Positions 1-8,725 of a stretch of 64,000 nucleotides of DNA are shown in pieces (the first letter of the stretch is position 1; each line of letters opens with the position of its first letter). Position numbers and translations under genes: made by a program. Below the pieces are notes generated by a model, which was given only the letters and a program-made list of their open reading frames with translations, was not told where the DNA came from and did no database searches. Origin of the DNA: Myxococcales bacterium (GTDB lineage Bacteria > Myxococcota > Bradymonadia > UBA7976 > UBA1532); NCBI GenBank assembly GCA_020633515.1, contig JACKDM010000018.1, forward strand, positions 1 to 64,000. The letters run 5' to 3'.

Positions 1-496
1 CGATGTCATCCGCGCGCGCCTTCAACCACAGGGACGCGAAGTCGCAGAAGTCCGGCGCGATCCCTTGCATGCGCCGGCTGCCATAGGGGTGCACGAACAC
101 GACCCAGAAGCACGGCAGGTCGCGCACGAAGAGATCCCGCTGCACGTTGAGCTGCCGGTACAGCCCCTCCTCGTTGTCCCTGTCGGGATCGCCCGTCTGC
201 TGAAAGCCATGCAGCGCGAGCACCAGCCGAGGCAGGTCCTCGGCGGGCTCGTCGGCGAGGGCTTCACGCAGCGACTGCCACAGGTTCTCGCGGGGGATGG
301 CGGTGACATCGAGCGTGCGCAGCCGGCCGTCGAGCGCGGCGACCTCAGGGGCGAGCCAGTCGGTGACGTGGTGCTGGCGACGGGGGCTCGCGACCTCACA
401 GATCACGAGGCGGAAGCCTTGGCCGAGGGTGCGGCTCAGGAGGCGGGAGAGCGCCCGCCCGTCGACCGGGTCGAGCGCGGCGGGCTCATCCCACAT
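1..496 (-). CDS. N-terminal part of a TPR/STAND-associated protein (partial, runs off left edge)
   Basis: I translated this frame by hand from the ATG at 494-496; about 165 residues are visible before the window ends. Third codon positions are almost all G or C, which supports real coding. A run near residues 115-160 (NVQRDLFVRDLPCFWVVFV, then APDFCDFASLW) matches the pattern LN-QRD-hydrophobic stretch-APDFW-W that I know from the segment preceding TPR arrays in STAND/TPR signalling proteins. The start lies 11 bases inside the 3' end of the upstream ATPase gene, so the two are very likely translated together. The C-terminal part, where TPRs or an effector would be, is outside the window. The family match is from memory of the motif, and the role as partner of the ATPase is inference. 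Confidence 0.7.
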   Translation of the reverse strand, partial: MWDEPAALDPVDGRALSRLLSRTLGQGFRLVICEVASPRRQHHVTDWLAPEVAALDGRLRTLDVTAIPRENLWQSLREALADEPAEDLPRLVLALHGFQQTGDPDRDNEEGLYRQLNVQRDLFVRDLPCFWVVFVHPYGSRRMQGIAPDFCDFASLWLKARADDI

Positions 497-1823
497 GGAC
501 CCGTGCTTCGCTCTTCTCGCGGCGCGCGAGCGCGTCGGCGAACTCGGGGATGTCGTAGACGAGCGGGTGCACCCCGTACCAGCCCTCTTCGTTGTACTTG
601 AACGCCAGCCGGTGGTGCAGGACGAGCAGGTAGCTGTCTTCGTTGCTGATCTGGCCGGTGCGGGCGATGTGTACGAGGGTGTCGAGCCAGCCGTTGAAGT
701 TGATGTTGTCGCGCATGCGGTCGCGTCGGCGGCGCAGGGCGCGCTCGACGTCGGGGGCGGCGAGGTGCTCGCCGTCGGCGACGAGGGTGGCGTCGGCGGT
801 GACTTCGAGCAGCTCGCGGATGCTGCCGCCGCTGGCGAGCACGATGCGGTCGCGCACGGCGGGCTCGGGCACGAGCGCGTCGAGGTCGATGCGCTTGCCG
901 AGCGCTTCGAGCAGCAGCGTGGGACCCTGGCCGTTGAGGGCGCGGGGCGGGTCGGTCGGGCCGCGCAGGCGCACGCTGGGCATGATCTCGACGCGGAAGT
1001 AGTCGGCGAGCGCGCCGGTCTCGGGGCGGTAGACGAGGCTGATCGGGGGGGTGAGGATGAGGTGGGCGCGCAGCTCGCGGAAGCGGTCGCCGCCGCGTAC
1101 GAGGAGCTCGTCGATGACCTTGGGGTTGTAGCGGTCGAGGTTGTCGATGATGACGAGCAGCTGGCGCCGGCCGCCGAGCGCGGCGTTGGCGGCGTCGAGG
1201 AGCAGGTTGACCGACTCCATCAGCGTGCCGGGGTACTGCCGCAGCACGTCCTTGACCTCGCTGCGGTGCTTGCTCTCGACCTTGAAGAGCGCGTTGACCT
1301 TGGCGAGCACCGAGGTGAGGAAGGGGATCTCGAAGCCGCCCTTGGCGGTGGTCTCGACGCTGCCGGTGTATTCGCGGCCGACCTCGGTGGTCTCGATGAC
1401 CTGGCGGAACCAGCCGTTGACGCGTTCGAGCGCCTTCGCGTCGAGGGGGTGGCCGGCCTCGCGCAGCTTCTCTTCGACCGCGCGAGCGAGCACGAGCAGC
1501 AGGTCTTCCATCTCGATGGTGTTGGGATCCATCTCGACGTTGGCTTCGAGGTAGAGGCAGAAGAAGCGATCGGCGACGTCGTGGGCGAGGCGGAAGAGCT
1601 CGGTGCTCTTGCCGGCGCCGCGGTGACTGGCGAAGACGACGTGTTGGAACTGCTGAGGGCGGGCGCGGGTGAGGTAGCGCTTGACGGTGCGGCCGACATC
1701 GCCGCCGCGGGCCGGGCTGAGGTCGCGCCAGCGGGGGTCGCCGCTCATGAGCGGGTGCACGAAGTCGAGCGCGGCGGTCGCTTCGTCGAGGGTGGTGGCG
1801 AGGACGGGCACGGGCTGGCTCAT
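486..1823 (-). CDS. P-loop ATPase (AAA/STAND-like)
   Basis: A roughly 445-residue cytoplasmic ATPase. It has a clear Walker A (ASHRGAGKST, about residue 65) and a Walker B (LLVIIDNLD). After these comes a helical region with a sensor-like ASGGSIRELLE motif, typical of AAA/STAND NTPases. A longer reading from an ATG at 1862 is possible. I prefer the ATG at 1823 because it has AGGAG eight bases upstream, and because a -10-like TATCCT (1853-1858) sits inside the longer reading. The C-terminus overlaps the start of the next gene by 11 bases, suggesting a two-protein complex. No membrane segment or nuclease motif is visible. The ATPase assignment is firm; its function (signalling, defence or regulation) cannot be read from the sequence. 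Confidence 0.85.
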   Translation of the reverse strand: MSQPVPVLATTLDEATAALDFVHPLMSGDPRWRDLSPARGGDVGRTVKRYLTRARPQQFQHVVFASHRGAGKSTELFRLAHDVADRFFCLYLEANVEMDPNTIEMEDLLLVLARAVEEKLREAGHPLDAKALERVNGWFRQVIETTEVGREYTGSVETTAKGGFEIPFLTSVLAKVNALFKVESKHRSEVKDVLRQYPGTLMESVNLLLDAANAALGGRRQLLVIIDNLDRYNPKVIDELLVRGGDRFRELRAHLILTPPISLVYRPETGALADYFRVEIMPSVRLRGPTDPPRALNGQGPTLLLEALGKRIDLDALVPEPAVRDRIVLASGGSIRELLEVTADATLVADGEHLAAPDVERALRRRRDRMRDNINFNGWLDTLVHIARTGQISNEDSYLLVLHHRLAFKYNEEGWYGVHPLVYDIPEFADALARREKSEARVHVG

Positions 1824-1981
1824 CGGGGCGGCTCCTGGCGCATCGGCGGGGGAGGATAGCATCGTGGGGTCGGTCCGTCATCAAGCGCCCCGCCCACGTC
1901 TGGCTCACCGTCCCCGCCGCCTCGCCCGCGACCTCCCCCGCCTCGCCCGCTGGCGCGCCCGCCCGTTCGGGGCGCATCGTC

Positions 1982-2794
1982 TCACGCGCCCGCCGCCCAC
2001 TCGCTCACCGGCGCCCCATCGGTCACCACCTTGCACAGCGGGTGGGCCGGGGCGCGCGCGTGTTGCCAGCGCACCGACGGGTGCAGCCAGATGCTCGACC
2101 ACGCCGCGCGCCGGCCGCTCGCGCGCCGCGGCGGCGAGCCGTGCATCACCAGCGGGGAGAAGAACACCGCGTCCCCCGGTCGCAGCGGCGGACACACCGC
2201 GTCGAAGCCATCGAGCGACGCCAGCGCGGCGCCCGGGGCCTGCGGGCGGCCGCGGTGCAGATCCATCACCGGCTGCACGCCGAGGTGATGACTGCCCCGC
2301 GCGAAGGTCAGCCCGCCGCCCGCCGCCTCGCTCGCCACCAGCGGGATCCAGCACACCACGCCGCGCGGCGCGTCGACCGGCCAGAACGGGAAGTCCTGAT
2401 GCCAGGGGAAGCGCGCCTGCTCGGGTGTCTTGACCAGCAGCAGATCCTGGAACAGCACCGGCGCCGCGTCGAGCAGCGCGGCCGCGATCCGCCGCGGGGC
2501 GTCGAGCAGATCGGCGGTGCCGAGCGCGCCGAGTCGGTGCGGGTTGAGCCACTGGTGCAGCAGCCGATCGAGCGGCGGCGTCTCGGGGGGGACCTGCCCG
2601 TCGACGTAGAGCACCTGCCGGCTCTGCGGGTGCGGCGAGGCGAAGAGCGCCTCGACCCGCGCCGCGAGCGATGCCACCGCGGCGCCGTCGATCACCGCCC
2701 GCGCCACCACGAAGCCATCGGCCGCCAGCCGCTCGCTCGCCGCCGCCACCGATGCCACCGGCGGCTCGCCGGCCGCCGAGAGATCGAACATCAT
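1982..2794 (-). CDS. Phytanoyl-CoA dioxygenase (PhyH) family Fe(II)/2-oxoglutarate oxygenase, copy 1
   Basis: A 270-residue cupin-fold oxygenase of the PhyH family, whose members hydroxylate small molecules using Fe(II), O2 and 2-oxoglutarate. The iron ligands are visible: H132 and D134 in WHQDFPFWPVD and the distal H218 in VMHGS, with Arg residues about ten positions later that would bind 2-oxoglutarate. Length is normal for the family. This is the last gene of a nine-gene minus-strand operon; its ATG overlaps the stop of the deacetylase gene by four bases (ATGA). A second PhyH gene at 8719-9492 in the same operon shares the WHQD-PFWPVD block, so the two are paralogues that may oxidise related sites. 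Substrate unknown. Confidence 0.9.
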   Translation of the reverse strand: MMFDLSAAGEPPVASVAAASERLAADGFVVARAVIDGAAVASLAARVEALFASPHPQSRQVLYVDGQVPPETPPLDRLLHQWLNPHRLGALGTADLLDAPRRIAAALLDAAPVLFQDLLLVKTPEQARFPWHQDFPFWPVDAPRGVVCWIPLVASEAAGGGLTFARGSHHLGVQPVMDLHRGRPQAPGAALASLDGFDAVCPPLRPGDAVFFSPLVMHGSPPRRASGRRAAWSSIWLHPSVRWQHARAPAHPLCKVVTDGAPVSEWAAGA

Positions 2795-3696
2795 CCGAGG
2801 CTCCCTCCGAACGCCGCCCAGCCCTCGGGGTGGGACGGCGGCCGATCCCGCGCGATGAGACGCGGCAGCCGCAACCGATCGGTCGCCGCGTCGAACTCAC
2901 CCGACTCGACGGTGAAGGCCGCCGCGAAGCGCGCGCCCACCGCCGCGACGCTCGCCGGATCATGCGATCCGTCGGCGTAGGCATAGACCCGCGGCGCGGC
3001 GACCCCGAGCGCGTCGAGCAGCGCGGCGGCGCCGTCGAGCTCGTCGGCGCGCGCCGCGGCGTCGCAGTCCGCCAGCCGGCGATGCCATCGCCCGTGCCCG
3101 CCGATGTCATGGCCCGCGGCCGCGAGCGCGCGCAGCTCGGCCCGGTCGCAGTACAGCCGCGCGCCCGCCGGGATCACCACTCCGAGCGCGTCGGCGAGCG
3201 CCGCGAGCGCCGCGGTGCGCGCCGCGTCGTCGAGCAGATGCAGCCGCGCCTTGATCGGCCCCCGCACCCACCACCGCAGCGCGTCGTCGATCGGCGGCGC
3301 GATCTCGCCTGCGGCCAGCAATGGCAGCCCCGCGCCGCCCGCGCGCCGCCGGGCGTGGTGTATGATGGCATACCACTCATCGACCCAGCAGCGCGGCGCG
3401 TCGCCGAGGTGCCCGGCGATGGGGAACACCGCGAACGGCAGCCCGAGCCGCGCGCACACCGGCGCGACGTGCTCGACGACGTCGCGATAGCCATCGTCGA
3501 AGGTCAGCATCACTCCGGGCCGCGTGCCTTCGGCGCGCAGCCACGCGCTCGGCGCGACCACCGGCGCCCGCGCGGCGAGCCATGCCATCTGCGCGGCGAA
3601 GGTCGAGGGCTCCACCGCCGTGCCGCGCGCGAAGTAGCAGGCCGTCTCCGGGGTGCGCGGGCACACCCGGTGATACATCAGCGCCGCGCTCCTCAC
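2791..3696 (-). CDS. Polysaccharide deacetylase (NodB-type, CE4)
   Basis: A 301-residue NodB-homology protein. Family members remove N-acetyl groups from amino sugars using a metal held by Asp-His-His. Visible signatures are LTFDDGYRD (motif 1, catalytic and metal-binding Asp) and GGHGRWH (His-x3-His, motif 2). It begins SAALMYHRV, the usual opening strand of this family. I chose the GTG at 3696 because it overlaps the TGA of the upstream propeller gene as GTGA and because the frame upstream loses coding character. There is no signal peptide, so it probably acts in the cytoplasm on a sugar precursor, not on cell-wall polymer. Its 3' end overlaps the PhyH gene by four bases. Confidence 0.88.
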   Translation of the reverse strand: MRSAALMYHRVCPRTPETACYFARGTAVEPSTFAAQMAWLAARAPVVAPSAWLRAEGTRPGVMLTFDDGYRDVVEHVAPVCARLGLPFAVFPIAGHLGDAPRCWVDEWYAIIHHARRRAGGAGLPLLAAGEIAPPIDDALRWWVRGPIKARLHLLDDAARTAALAALADALGVVIPAGARLYCDRAELRALAAAGHDIGGHGRWHRRLADCDAAARADELDGAAALLDALGVAAPRVYAYADGSHDPASVAAVGARFAAAFTVESGEFDAATDRLRLPRLIARDRPPSHPEGWAAFGGSLG

Positions 3697-4709
3697 GCCG
3701 CCTCCACCAGCGCGAAGACCTTCGGGTGCCGCCCGGCGACCGAGAGGTCGAAGCGCGCGACGACCTCGCCGCGCCGCCAGTCGAAGCAGACCACGCCGGT
3801 GCGCGTCGCCGCCGGCGCCACCCGATCCCAGTGATAGCGCGGCGGGTGGTGGATCGCGGTGAAGCCGACCCACACCCGGTCGCCGGCGACCCACAGCCCC
3901 CGGCACCAGCCATACAGCCCGCTCGCCGCGGCGACATCGAAGCGCTCGATCCCGGCGTCGGTGCGGCGCTCCACCCGCCCGTCGACCCGGGTCAGCCACA
4001 GCGCCCCGTCGACGAAGCGGCCGTCGTGCGGCGGCGCGTCGACCGTCGCGACAGCGCGCCAGGCGCCGAGCTCGACCACCGCCCGCCGCGCGAGCGAGGT
4101 GACGTAGAGCCGCCCGTCGTGCCAGTCGACGTGGTTGGGGTGGACGTGGTCGCGCTGCCGCCGCCGCGCGAACGGCAGCCCGGCGCCGTCGCCGTAGTAG
4201 CCGCCGGCGAGGGGGGCCGGCGTGAAGTCATCGGCGCCCGCGCCGCTCCAGCCGCGCCGCAGCAAGGCATCGTGCGCCTCGTGGGAGGGGCAGGCGCCGG
4301 CGCGGCGCCGGGCGGTGATCCATGCCATGTCGAAGACATGGGATCCCATGAAGGTGCCATCGCGGTCGAAGACATCGATGGCATCGAGGCCGGTGTTGAC
4401 GATGAAGACCCGCTCGCCCGCGACGGTGACGCCGTGCAGGTCGTTGAAGTCGGGCGAGGTCAGCGCCCCGCGCGGGGTGAGCCCGGCGTCGAAGCGATAG
4501 ACGGCGGCGGCGCCGCAGACGAAGAGCCAGCCATCCGCGCGGCAGGCGCCGGTGAAGCCCTTGCCCTCGACCTGCAACGCTGGCGGCGGTCGATGGCACA
4601 GCACCTCGCGCGCCGAGCCGTCGCGGGCGTCGAGCGCCACGATGCGCCCCTCGCACCCGTCGAAGAAGCCGAGCGTCACCCACACCTGCGAGGCGTCGGC
4701 GCGGCTCAC
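3693..4709 (-). CDS. Beta-propeller-like protein of unknown function
   Basis: A 338-residue protein made of short repeating strand motifs such as GWLFVCGAAAVYRFD, ERVFIVNTGLDAIDVFD and GRLYVTSLARRAVVEL. This is the pattern of NHL/SMP-30-like propellers. A His/Asn/Asp-rich stretch (RRRQRDHVHPNHVDWHDG, near residue 190) could be a metal or active site at the propeller centre. There is no signal peptide, unusual for NHL propellers and in line with a cytoplasmic enzyme or scaffold. It sits between the LOG-like gene and the deacetylase with four-base overlaps on both sides. The fold call comes from repeat appearance only and the specific family is unknown. Within the operon it could be a lactonase, an epimerase-like enzyme or a binding subunit. 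Confidence 0.7.
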   Translation of the reverse strand: MSRADASQVWVTLGFFDGCEGRIVALDARDGSAREVLCHRPPPALQVEGKGFTGACRADGWLFVCGAAAVYRFDAGLTPRGALTSPDFNDLHGVTVAGERVFIVNTGLDAIDVFDRDGTFMGSHVFDMAWITARRRAGACPSHEAHDALLRRGWSGAGADDFTPAPLAGGYYGDGAGLPFARRRQRDHVHPNHVDWHDGRLYVTSLARRAVVELGAWRAVATVDAPPHDGRFVDGALWLTRVDGRVERRTDAGIERFDVAAASGLYGWCRGLWVAGDRVWVGFTAIHHPPRYHWDRVAPAATRTGVVCFDWRRGEVVARFDLSVAGRHPKVFALVEAA

Positions 4710-5287
4710 CCGGTCGTCTCCGCGCGCCGCCGCCAGCCCGAGCCGATCTCACCCGGCTCCGGCCGCCCCTCGGCCGTGAGCGCCGCCGCGTGGGTCAGTG
4801 CCTCGTCGACGGTGCGCGCCTCGACCACCGCCGCTGCGCCGCGCGCGTCGATCGTCACGCCGGCCAGCCGCGCGCTCCAGCCGCCGTGCGCCGACAGCGC
4901 CACCAGCGGCTTGCCGAGCTGCCACGCGACCGCGAACTCGCTCAGCGTGCCGGCGCCGCCGTCGACGCCGACCACCACGTCGGCCATCGCCACCACCACC
5001 ACGTTGCGCGCGATCTGCATGCCGGTCGGCACCACCAGCTCGACCCACGGGTTCGCCGCGCGCCGGTCGTAGCCAGGGAGCACCCCGATCACCCGCCCCT
5101 CGCTCCACGCGGGCGAGGTGCGCGCGCCGCGGGAGGCCGCCGCCATCACCCCGCCGAGGCCGCCGGTCACCAGCGCGAAGCCGCGCGCCATCGCGCCGGC
5201 GCCCAGGGCGGCCGCCGCGGCCTCGATCTCGGCGGGCAGCGTCGAGCCGCTGCCGATCACCGCCATCACCGGCCGCCGCGCCGTCAT
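4706..5287 (-). CDS. TIGR00725/LOG-type Rossmann-fold protein
   Basis: A 193-residue protein with an N-terminal Rossmann strand-loop (VMAVIGSGSTLP), a central TGGLGGVMAAASRGA motif and the phosphate-loop signature VDGGAGTLSE, all typical of the TIGR00725 branch of the lysine-decarboxylase-like (LOG) superfamily. Characterised LOG proteins are nucleoside-5'-monophosphate phosphoribohydrolases that release a base from a nucleotide; others bind nucleotides or molybdenum cofactor. The canonical LOG PGGxGTxxE is DGGAGTLSE here, so activity is uncertain. In this operon a nucleotide- or ribosyl-handling step is plausible. Its ATG overlaps the upstream small gene (ATGA) and its stop overlaps the propeller start (ATGA). 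Confidence 0.82.
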   Translation of the reverse strand: MTARRPVMAVIGSGSTLPAEIEAAAAALGAGAMARGFALVTGGLGGVMAAASRGARTSPAWSEGRVIGVLPGYDRRAANPWVELVVPTGMQIARNVVVVAMADVVVGVDGGAGTLSEFAVAWQLGKPLVALSAHGGWSARLAGVTIDARGAAAVVEARTVDEALTHAAALTAEGRPEPGEIGSGWRRRAETTG

Positions 5288-5560
5288 CGGCTCGCCTCCG
5301 CGAGCGCCGCGACCCGCTCCAGATCGGCCGGCGCGTCCAGCGCGGCCTCGACCGCGGCCGGGTCGCGGGCGAGCGCCGCGCAGCGCCCGATGGCGTCGGC
5401 GAGCGCGTCGAGCGCCGCGGCCAGCGCCGGGTCACGGCCCATCCAGCCCGTCCGCGCGCGTGCGATCGCCGCCTGCGCCCTCGTCGGCGCGCGCCCGCGC
5501 CAGCGTCAGCGCCAGCCGCGCGCCGATCCGCGCCTGCCGCGCCGCCCGCCCGTCGGCCAT
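5284..5560 (-). CDS. Small helical protein, about 91 aa, frame interrupted by one extra base
   Basis: The ATG at 5558-5560 overlaps the preceding gene's stop (TGATG) and the natural stop at 5284 overlaps the next ATG. The interval is 277 bases, one more than a multiple of three. Codons have the expected G/C third bases in one frame from 5560 down to about 5480 and in the next frame from there to 5284. Dropping one G from the GGG at 5478-5480 joins them as DEAQAAIARA. The restored protein (MADGRAARQARIGARLALT at the start, AALAEASR at the end) would be almost entirely alpha-helical and Ala/Arg-rich. It could be a carrier-like or adaptor subunit of the operon; that is a guess. Without repair the first frame ends after 42 residues. 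Sequencing error is as likely as a true frameshift. Confidence 0.6.
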
Positions 5561-7505
5561 CACGCCGCCAGCGCCGCGCGCGGTCGACCCGCTCGCCGTC
5601 GGCCATCACCGCGCGGGCGAGCATCACCCCGAAGAACTCGCTGCGCAGGCTCGTAAGCCCCGGATCCAGGGCCTCGGCGACCCGGTCGTGCAGCACCGGC
5701 CAGGGCATCGCCGCGACCCACGACCCGCCGCTCCGATCGAGCCGGGTCGCGCCGACCATGTCGGCCCGGCGCGTCATCGTGCCGTCGCCGAGCCGCGCCG
5801 CCGGGTAGCGGTGGCGCAGCGCGGCGTCGACGTCGAGGAAGACCGCGTGCCCGCCGCGGAGCCGCGATCCCACCGGCGGCCCGGTGACGGCGGCGTCGAG
5901 CAGCGGCCGCGTCGGCGCTTTGCCGGCGAGGATCCCGACGAGCGCCGCGACGCAGGCGCGCGCCTCGGTCCGCACCGAGCGCCCCGGCGCGCGCGGGAGC
6001 CAGTGCGCGGGCCGGTGCAGGTGCGCGTCGCCGGCTTCGCTGTGGTCGTAGTAGTAGTCGGGCAGCGCGAAGACGCCCGCGTCGGCGGCGCCCGGGTACG
6101 GCGCCTCGGGGTCGAGCGCCGCGAAGCGGTCGATGTTGGCCACCACGTCGAGCAGCCCGGTCGCGAGCACCGCGTCGGGTCGGATCGGCGGGTCGCCGCA
6201 GACCCGGCCGACCAGCAGCGAGACCTCGGGCCAGTCGCGCCACGCCTCGGCGATCCGGTCGAAGTAGCGCACCGCCTCCCGGCGGACGAGGACGCCGTCG
6301 ACCACCGCGAGCTGGGCGAGGCGGAGGTCGTCGTCGAGCATCCAGACCGCGTCGATCGGCTCGCCCGCCGCGACCAGCCCGGCGAGCGCCGCCGTCTGCG
6401 CGGCGCGGCTCTCTGCGATCGAGCGGCCGTGGATCCCGTCGTCGACCCAGCGCAGGTCGAGCCCGGGCGCCGTCGCGGCGCGCCCGGCCGCTCGCGCCGC
6501 GGGGTCGCGCCCGTTCTCGACGACGAGCACGAGCGGCGCGCCGGCCGCGCGCGTCGCCGGGGTCGAGCGCGCCCACTCGGTCGCCAGATCGCCGAGGAGC
6601 GCCGCGAGCGCCGCCGGTCGCGCCGTCGCCGAGACCGTCACCGCCACCCGCGGCGCCCGCGGCGCCATCGTCGCCCACCGCGAAGCGCCCGCCGAGAGGC
6701 GCCCGAGCGCGGCGTCGACCGCTTCGTCGCGCAGGCCGAAGACGCGGTCGAGGACCCGCTCCGCCTCGGCGAGCCCGGCCACCCGCCGCTCGCGCGCGCC
6801 CGCCGCCGAGTCGCGGCGCAGCCGCAGGTCCCGCAGCGTCACCACCACGTCGTCGCGGATCGAGGCGGCGCGCAGCCCGGTCAGGAACGGGCCGAAGCCC
6901 GCCTCGCCGTGGTGCGCGCCGATGATCCCGGCGAAGTCCGCGAACGCCCGCGGCGCGGGATCGACCGTGTAGACCCGCCGCCATGAGCCGTCGTCGAGCC
7001 GCCGGTCGAGCCGCACCGTCCGTCCGTCGCCGGTCGCGACGAAGACCCAGCCGAGGTGCGCGCTCTCCACCCGCCCGTCGAGCGGGAACGGCCATCGATA
7101 GGGGTGCCCGTTGCCCACGTCGCACACGTAGCGCCGCCCCTCGACCTCGACGACGCACACCAGGTGGTCGCCCGGCGCCCCGATCGTGCCGGCCGCCAGC
7201 CACGCCCGGAAGCCGAGCCCGCGCAGCAGCGCGAGGAACGCCGTCGCCTGCACATGGCAGGGCCCGCCCCGCCCCGCGACCGCGGCCGCGAGGATCGCGT
7301 CGACCGTCAGCGGCGAGCGGCCAGCGAGGAGGTCGATGTTGTGAAACGGCGCGGCGCACAGGAACCGCCACTGCAACGCCATGAGCCCGGCCCGGTCACG
7401 TCGCGGCCGCGGCAGGCGCATCCGCGCGAGCAGCCGGTCGATCTCGTCGTCGGCGAGCGCGCGCACGTCGGGCGTGCCGAGCCAGGGCGGCGGCGAGCCG
7501 CTCAC
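5560..7505 (-). CDS. Arylamine N-acetyltransferase-like domain fused to a GT-A glycosyltransferase-like domain (C-terminal frameshift)
   Basis: The N-terminal 270 residues form an arylamine N-acetyltransferase: RGGPCHVQ with Cys83, His114 in GDHLV and Asp129 in CDVGNG make the Cys-His-Asp triad, with the His-Asp distance of 15 seen in characterised NATs. A second domain from about residue 280 begins VAVTVSATARP and contains MLDDDLRL (Asp391-393), the metal-binding DxD of GT-A glycosyltransferases. So one protein may acylate an amine and transfer a sugar. It starts with an ATGA overlap on the peptidase gene. Near 5574-5583 an extra CG in CGCGCGCGG shifts the frame. Removing it gives an ending RAALAA and a stop at 5560 touching the next ATG, for about 647 residues. 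As sequenced the frame reads on without coding character. Confidence 0.75.
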
Positions 7506-8725
7506 GCCACCTCACCGCCGTGCGCGCGCGCCCGCCCGCCGGGTGGCATCTCGGCCACGGAGCGCAGCGCCGCCGCGAGCTGCCGCGCGTGGACGGGGAA
7601 GGTCCACATCGGCACCGACTCGTCGGGCGCGTGGATCCGCGAGTCGGGGTCGTTGACGCCGATCGCGAGGTAGCGGGCGCCCTCGGGCAGCGCGCGGTCG
7701 AAGGGGCAGCCGGTCGCGAAGAAGCTCTTGTTGAGCCCGCGCGCCTCGCGCCGTGCCGCGAGCCCGTAGTCGCGCCCGATCGCCTCGAGCGCGCCGACCG
7801 TCGCGGCGAGCGTCTCGTCGGGCGGGGCGTCGCCGCCGCCGCGGCGCACCCGCGCCAGCATGCGCTGGGTGCCGTCGCGGTCGAAGTAGCCGTTCTCCTC
7901 GATCCACAGCCCCACCGGCGCGTCGCCGAGCGCGTCGGCGAGGCGCTGGGCGAGCGAGGCGTGCAGCAGCGGCGAGCCGACCTCCTCCTCGCCCTGGATC
8001 ACCCACAGCAGCTCGGGCGAAGGCGCCGTCGACTCCAGGCACACCAGCCGATGCGCGAGCGCCGCCTTGTTGTCGCCGACCCCGACCCCGTACAGCCGCC
8101 CGTCCCGCTCGGTCAGCGTCCACGGGTCGGTCTGCCACTGCGCGCGATCCGGCGCCTCGACGTCGTAGTGCCCGTACATCACCGCCCGCCCCGCCATGCC
8201 GCGCGCGGCCCGGCGCGCCATGAGCAGCGGCGCGTGGCCCGGGGGGGCGACCACCTCGACCGTGAACCCGGCGCGCAGCAGCCGATCGCGCAGCAGCGCG
8301 ACGCAGGCCGTGACGTCGGCGCCGCCCGGCTCGGTGCGCAGCGCGACGAGCTCGGCCGTCAGCGCGAGCGTCGCGGCGTCGATCACCAGGGCGTCGCGAA
8401 ACGGCAGCCACCAGCCGTGCCACAGCGCCGCCTTGCCCGCGCTGTAGACGTTGCGCCCCCGGTGGGCCCGGAGCGCCTGCCGCGAGAGCAGCTCGTCGCG
8501 GAACATCTGCGCGCTCTCGGCGGGCGTCGGCAGCGCCGCGTCGATCCCGAGCCGCGCCGCGAGCGCCTCGATCGCCGCGCGATCGGCCGCGAACCGCGCC
8601 GCCAGCTCGGCCAGCGGCGTCGCGTTGTCCGGCGTGCGCGCGGCGCCGGTCGCGGTGCGCCACAAGAGCCCGAGCGCCTGCTCCAGATCGGTCGAGCCGG
8701 TGAAGATCGACAGCTCCCTCAGCAT
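7502..8725 (-). CDS. M20 family metallopeptidase (dinuclear zinc amidohydrolase)
   Basis: A 407-residue M20-type zinc hydrolase. Ligand motifs run in order: GHYDVE (first His and Asp), GVGDNKA (bridging Asp), QGEEEVGS (catalytic and metal Glu) and a late DSRIHAPDES (last His). About 120 residues precede the catalytic core and carry no motif I know, and I see no obvious dimerisation insert, so the domain order differs somewhat from carboxypeptidase G2-like enzymes. Family members cleave amide bonds in dipeptides, N-acyl amino acids or carbamoyl compounds. In this operon it may deprotect or trim an intermediate. It overlaps the upstream dioxygenase gene by seven bases and the downstream NAT fusion by four. 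Confidence 0.88.
   Translation of the reverse strand: MLRELSIFTGSTDLEQALGLLWRTATGAARTPDNATPLAELAARFAADRAAIEALAARLGIDAALPTPAESAQMFRDELLSRQALRAHRGRNVYSAGKAALWHGWWLPFRDALVIDAATLALTAELVALRTEPGGADVTACVALLRDRLLRAGFTVEVVAPPGHAPLLMARRAARGMAGRAVMYGHYDVEAPDRAQWQTDPWTLTERDGRLYGVGVGDNKAALAHRLVCLESTAPSPELLWVIQGEEEVGSPLLHASLAQRLADALGDAPVGLWIEENGYFDRDGTQRMLARVRRGGGDAPPDETLAATVGALEAIGRDYGLAARREARGLNKSFFATGCPFDRALPEGARYLAIGVNDPDSRIHAPDESVPMWTFPVHARQLAAALRSVAEMPPGGRARAHGGEVA

Noticed and set aside
4749..5559. A long reading frame continuing the NAT-glycosyltransferase gene for about 270 more residues through the small gene and LOG-like gene
   Set aside because: Its codons lose the G/C third-base pattern exactly where two other frames gain it, and it covers the well-supported LOG-like gene in the wrong frame.
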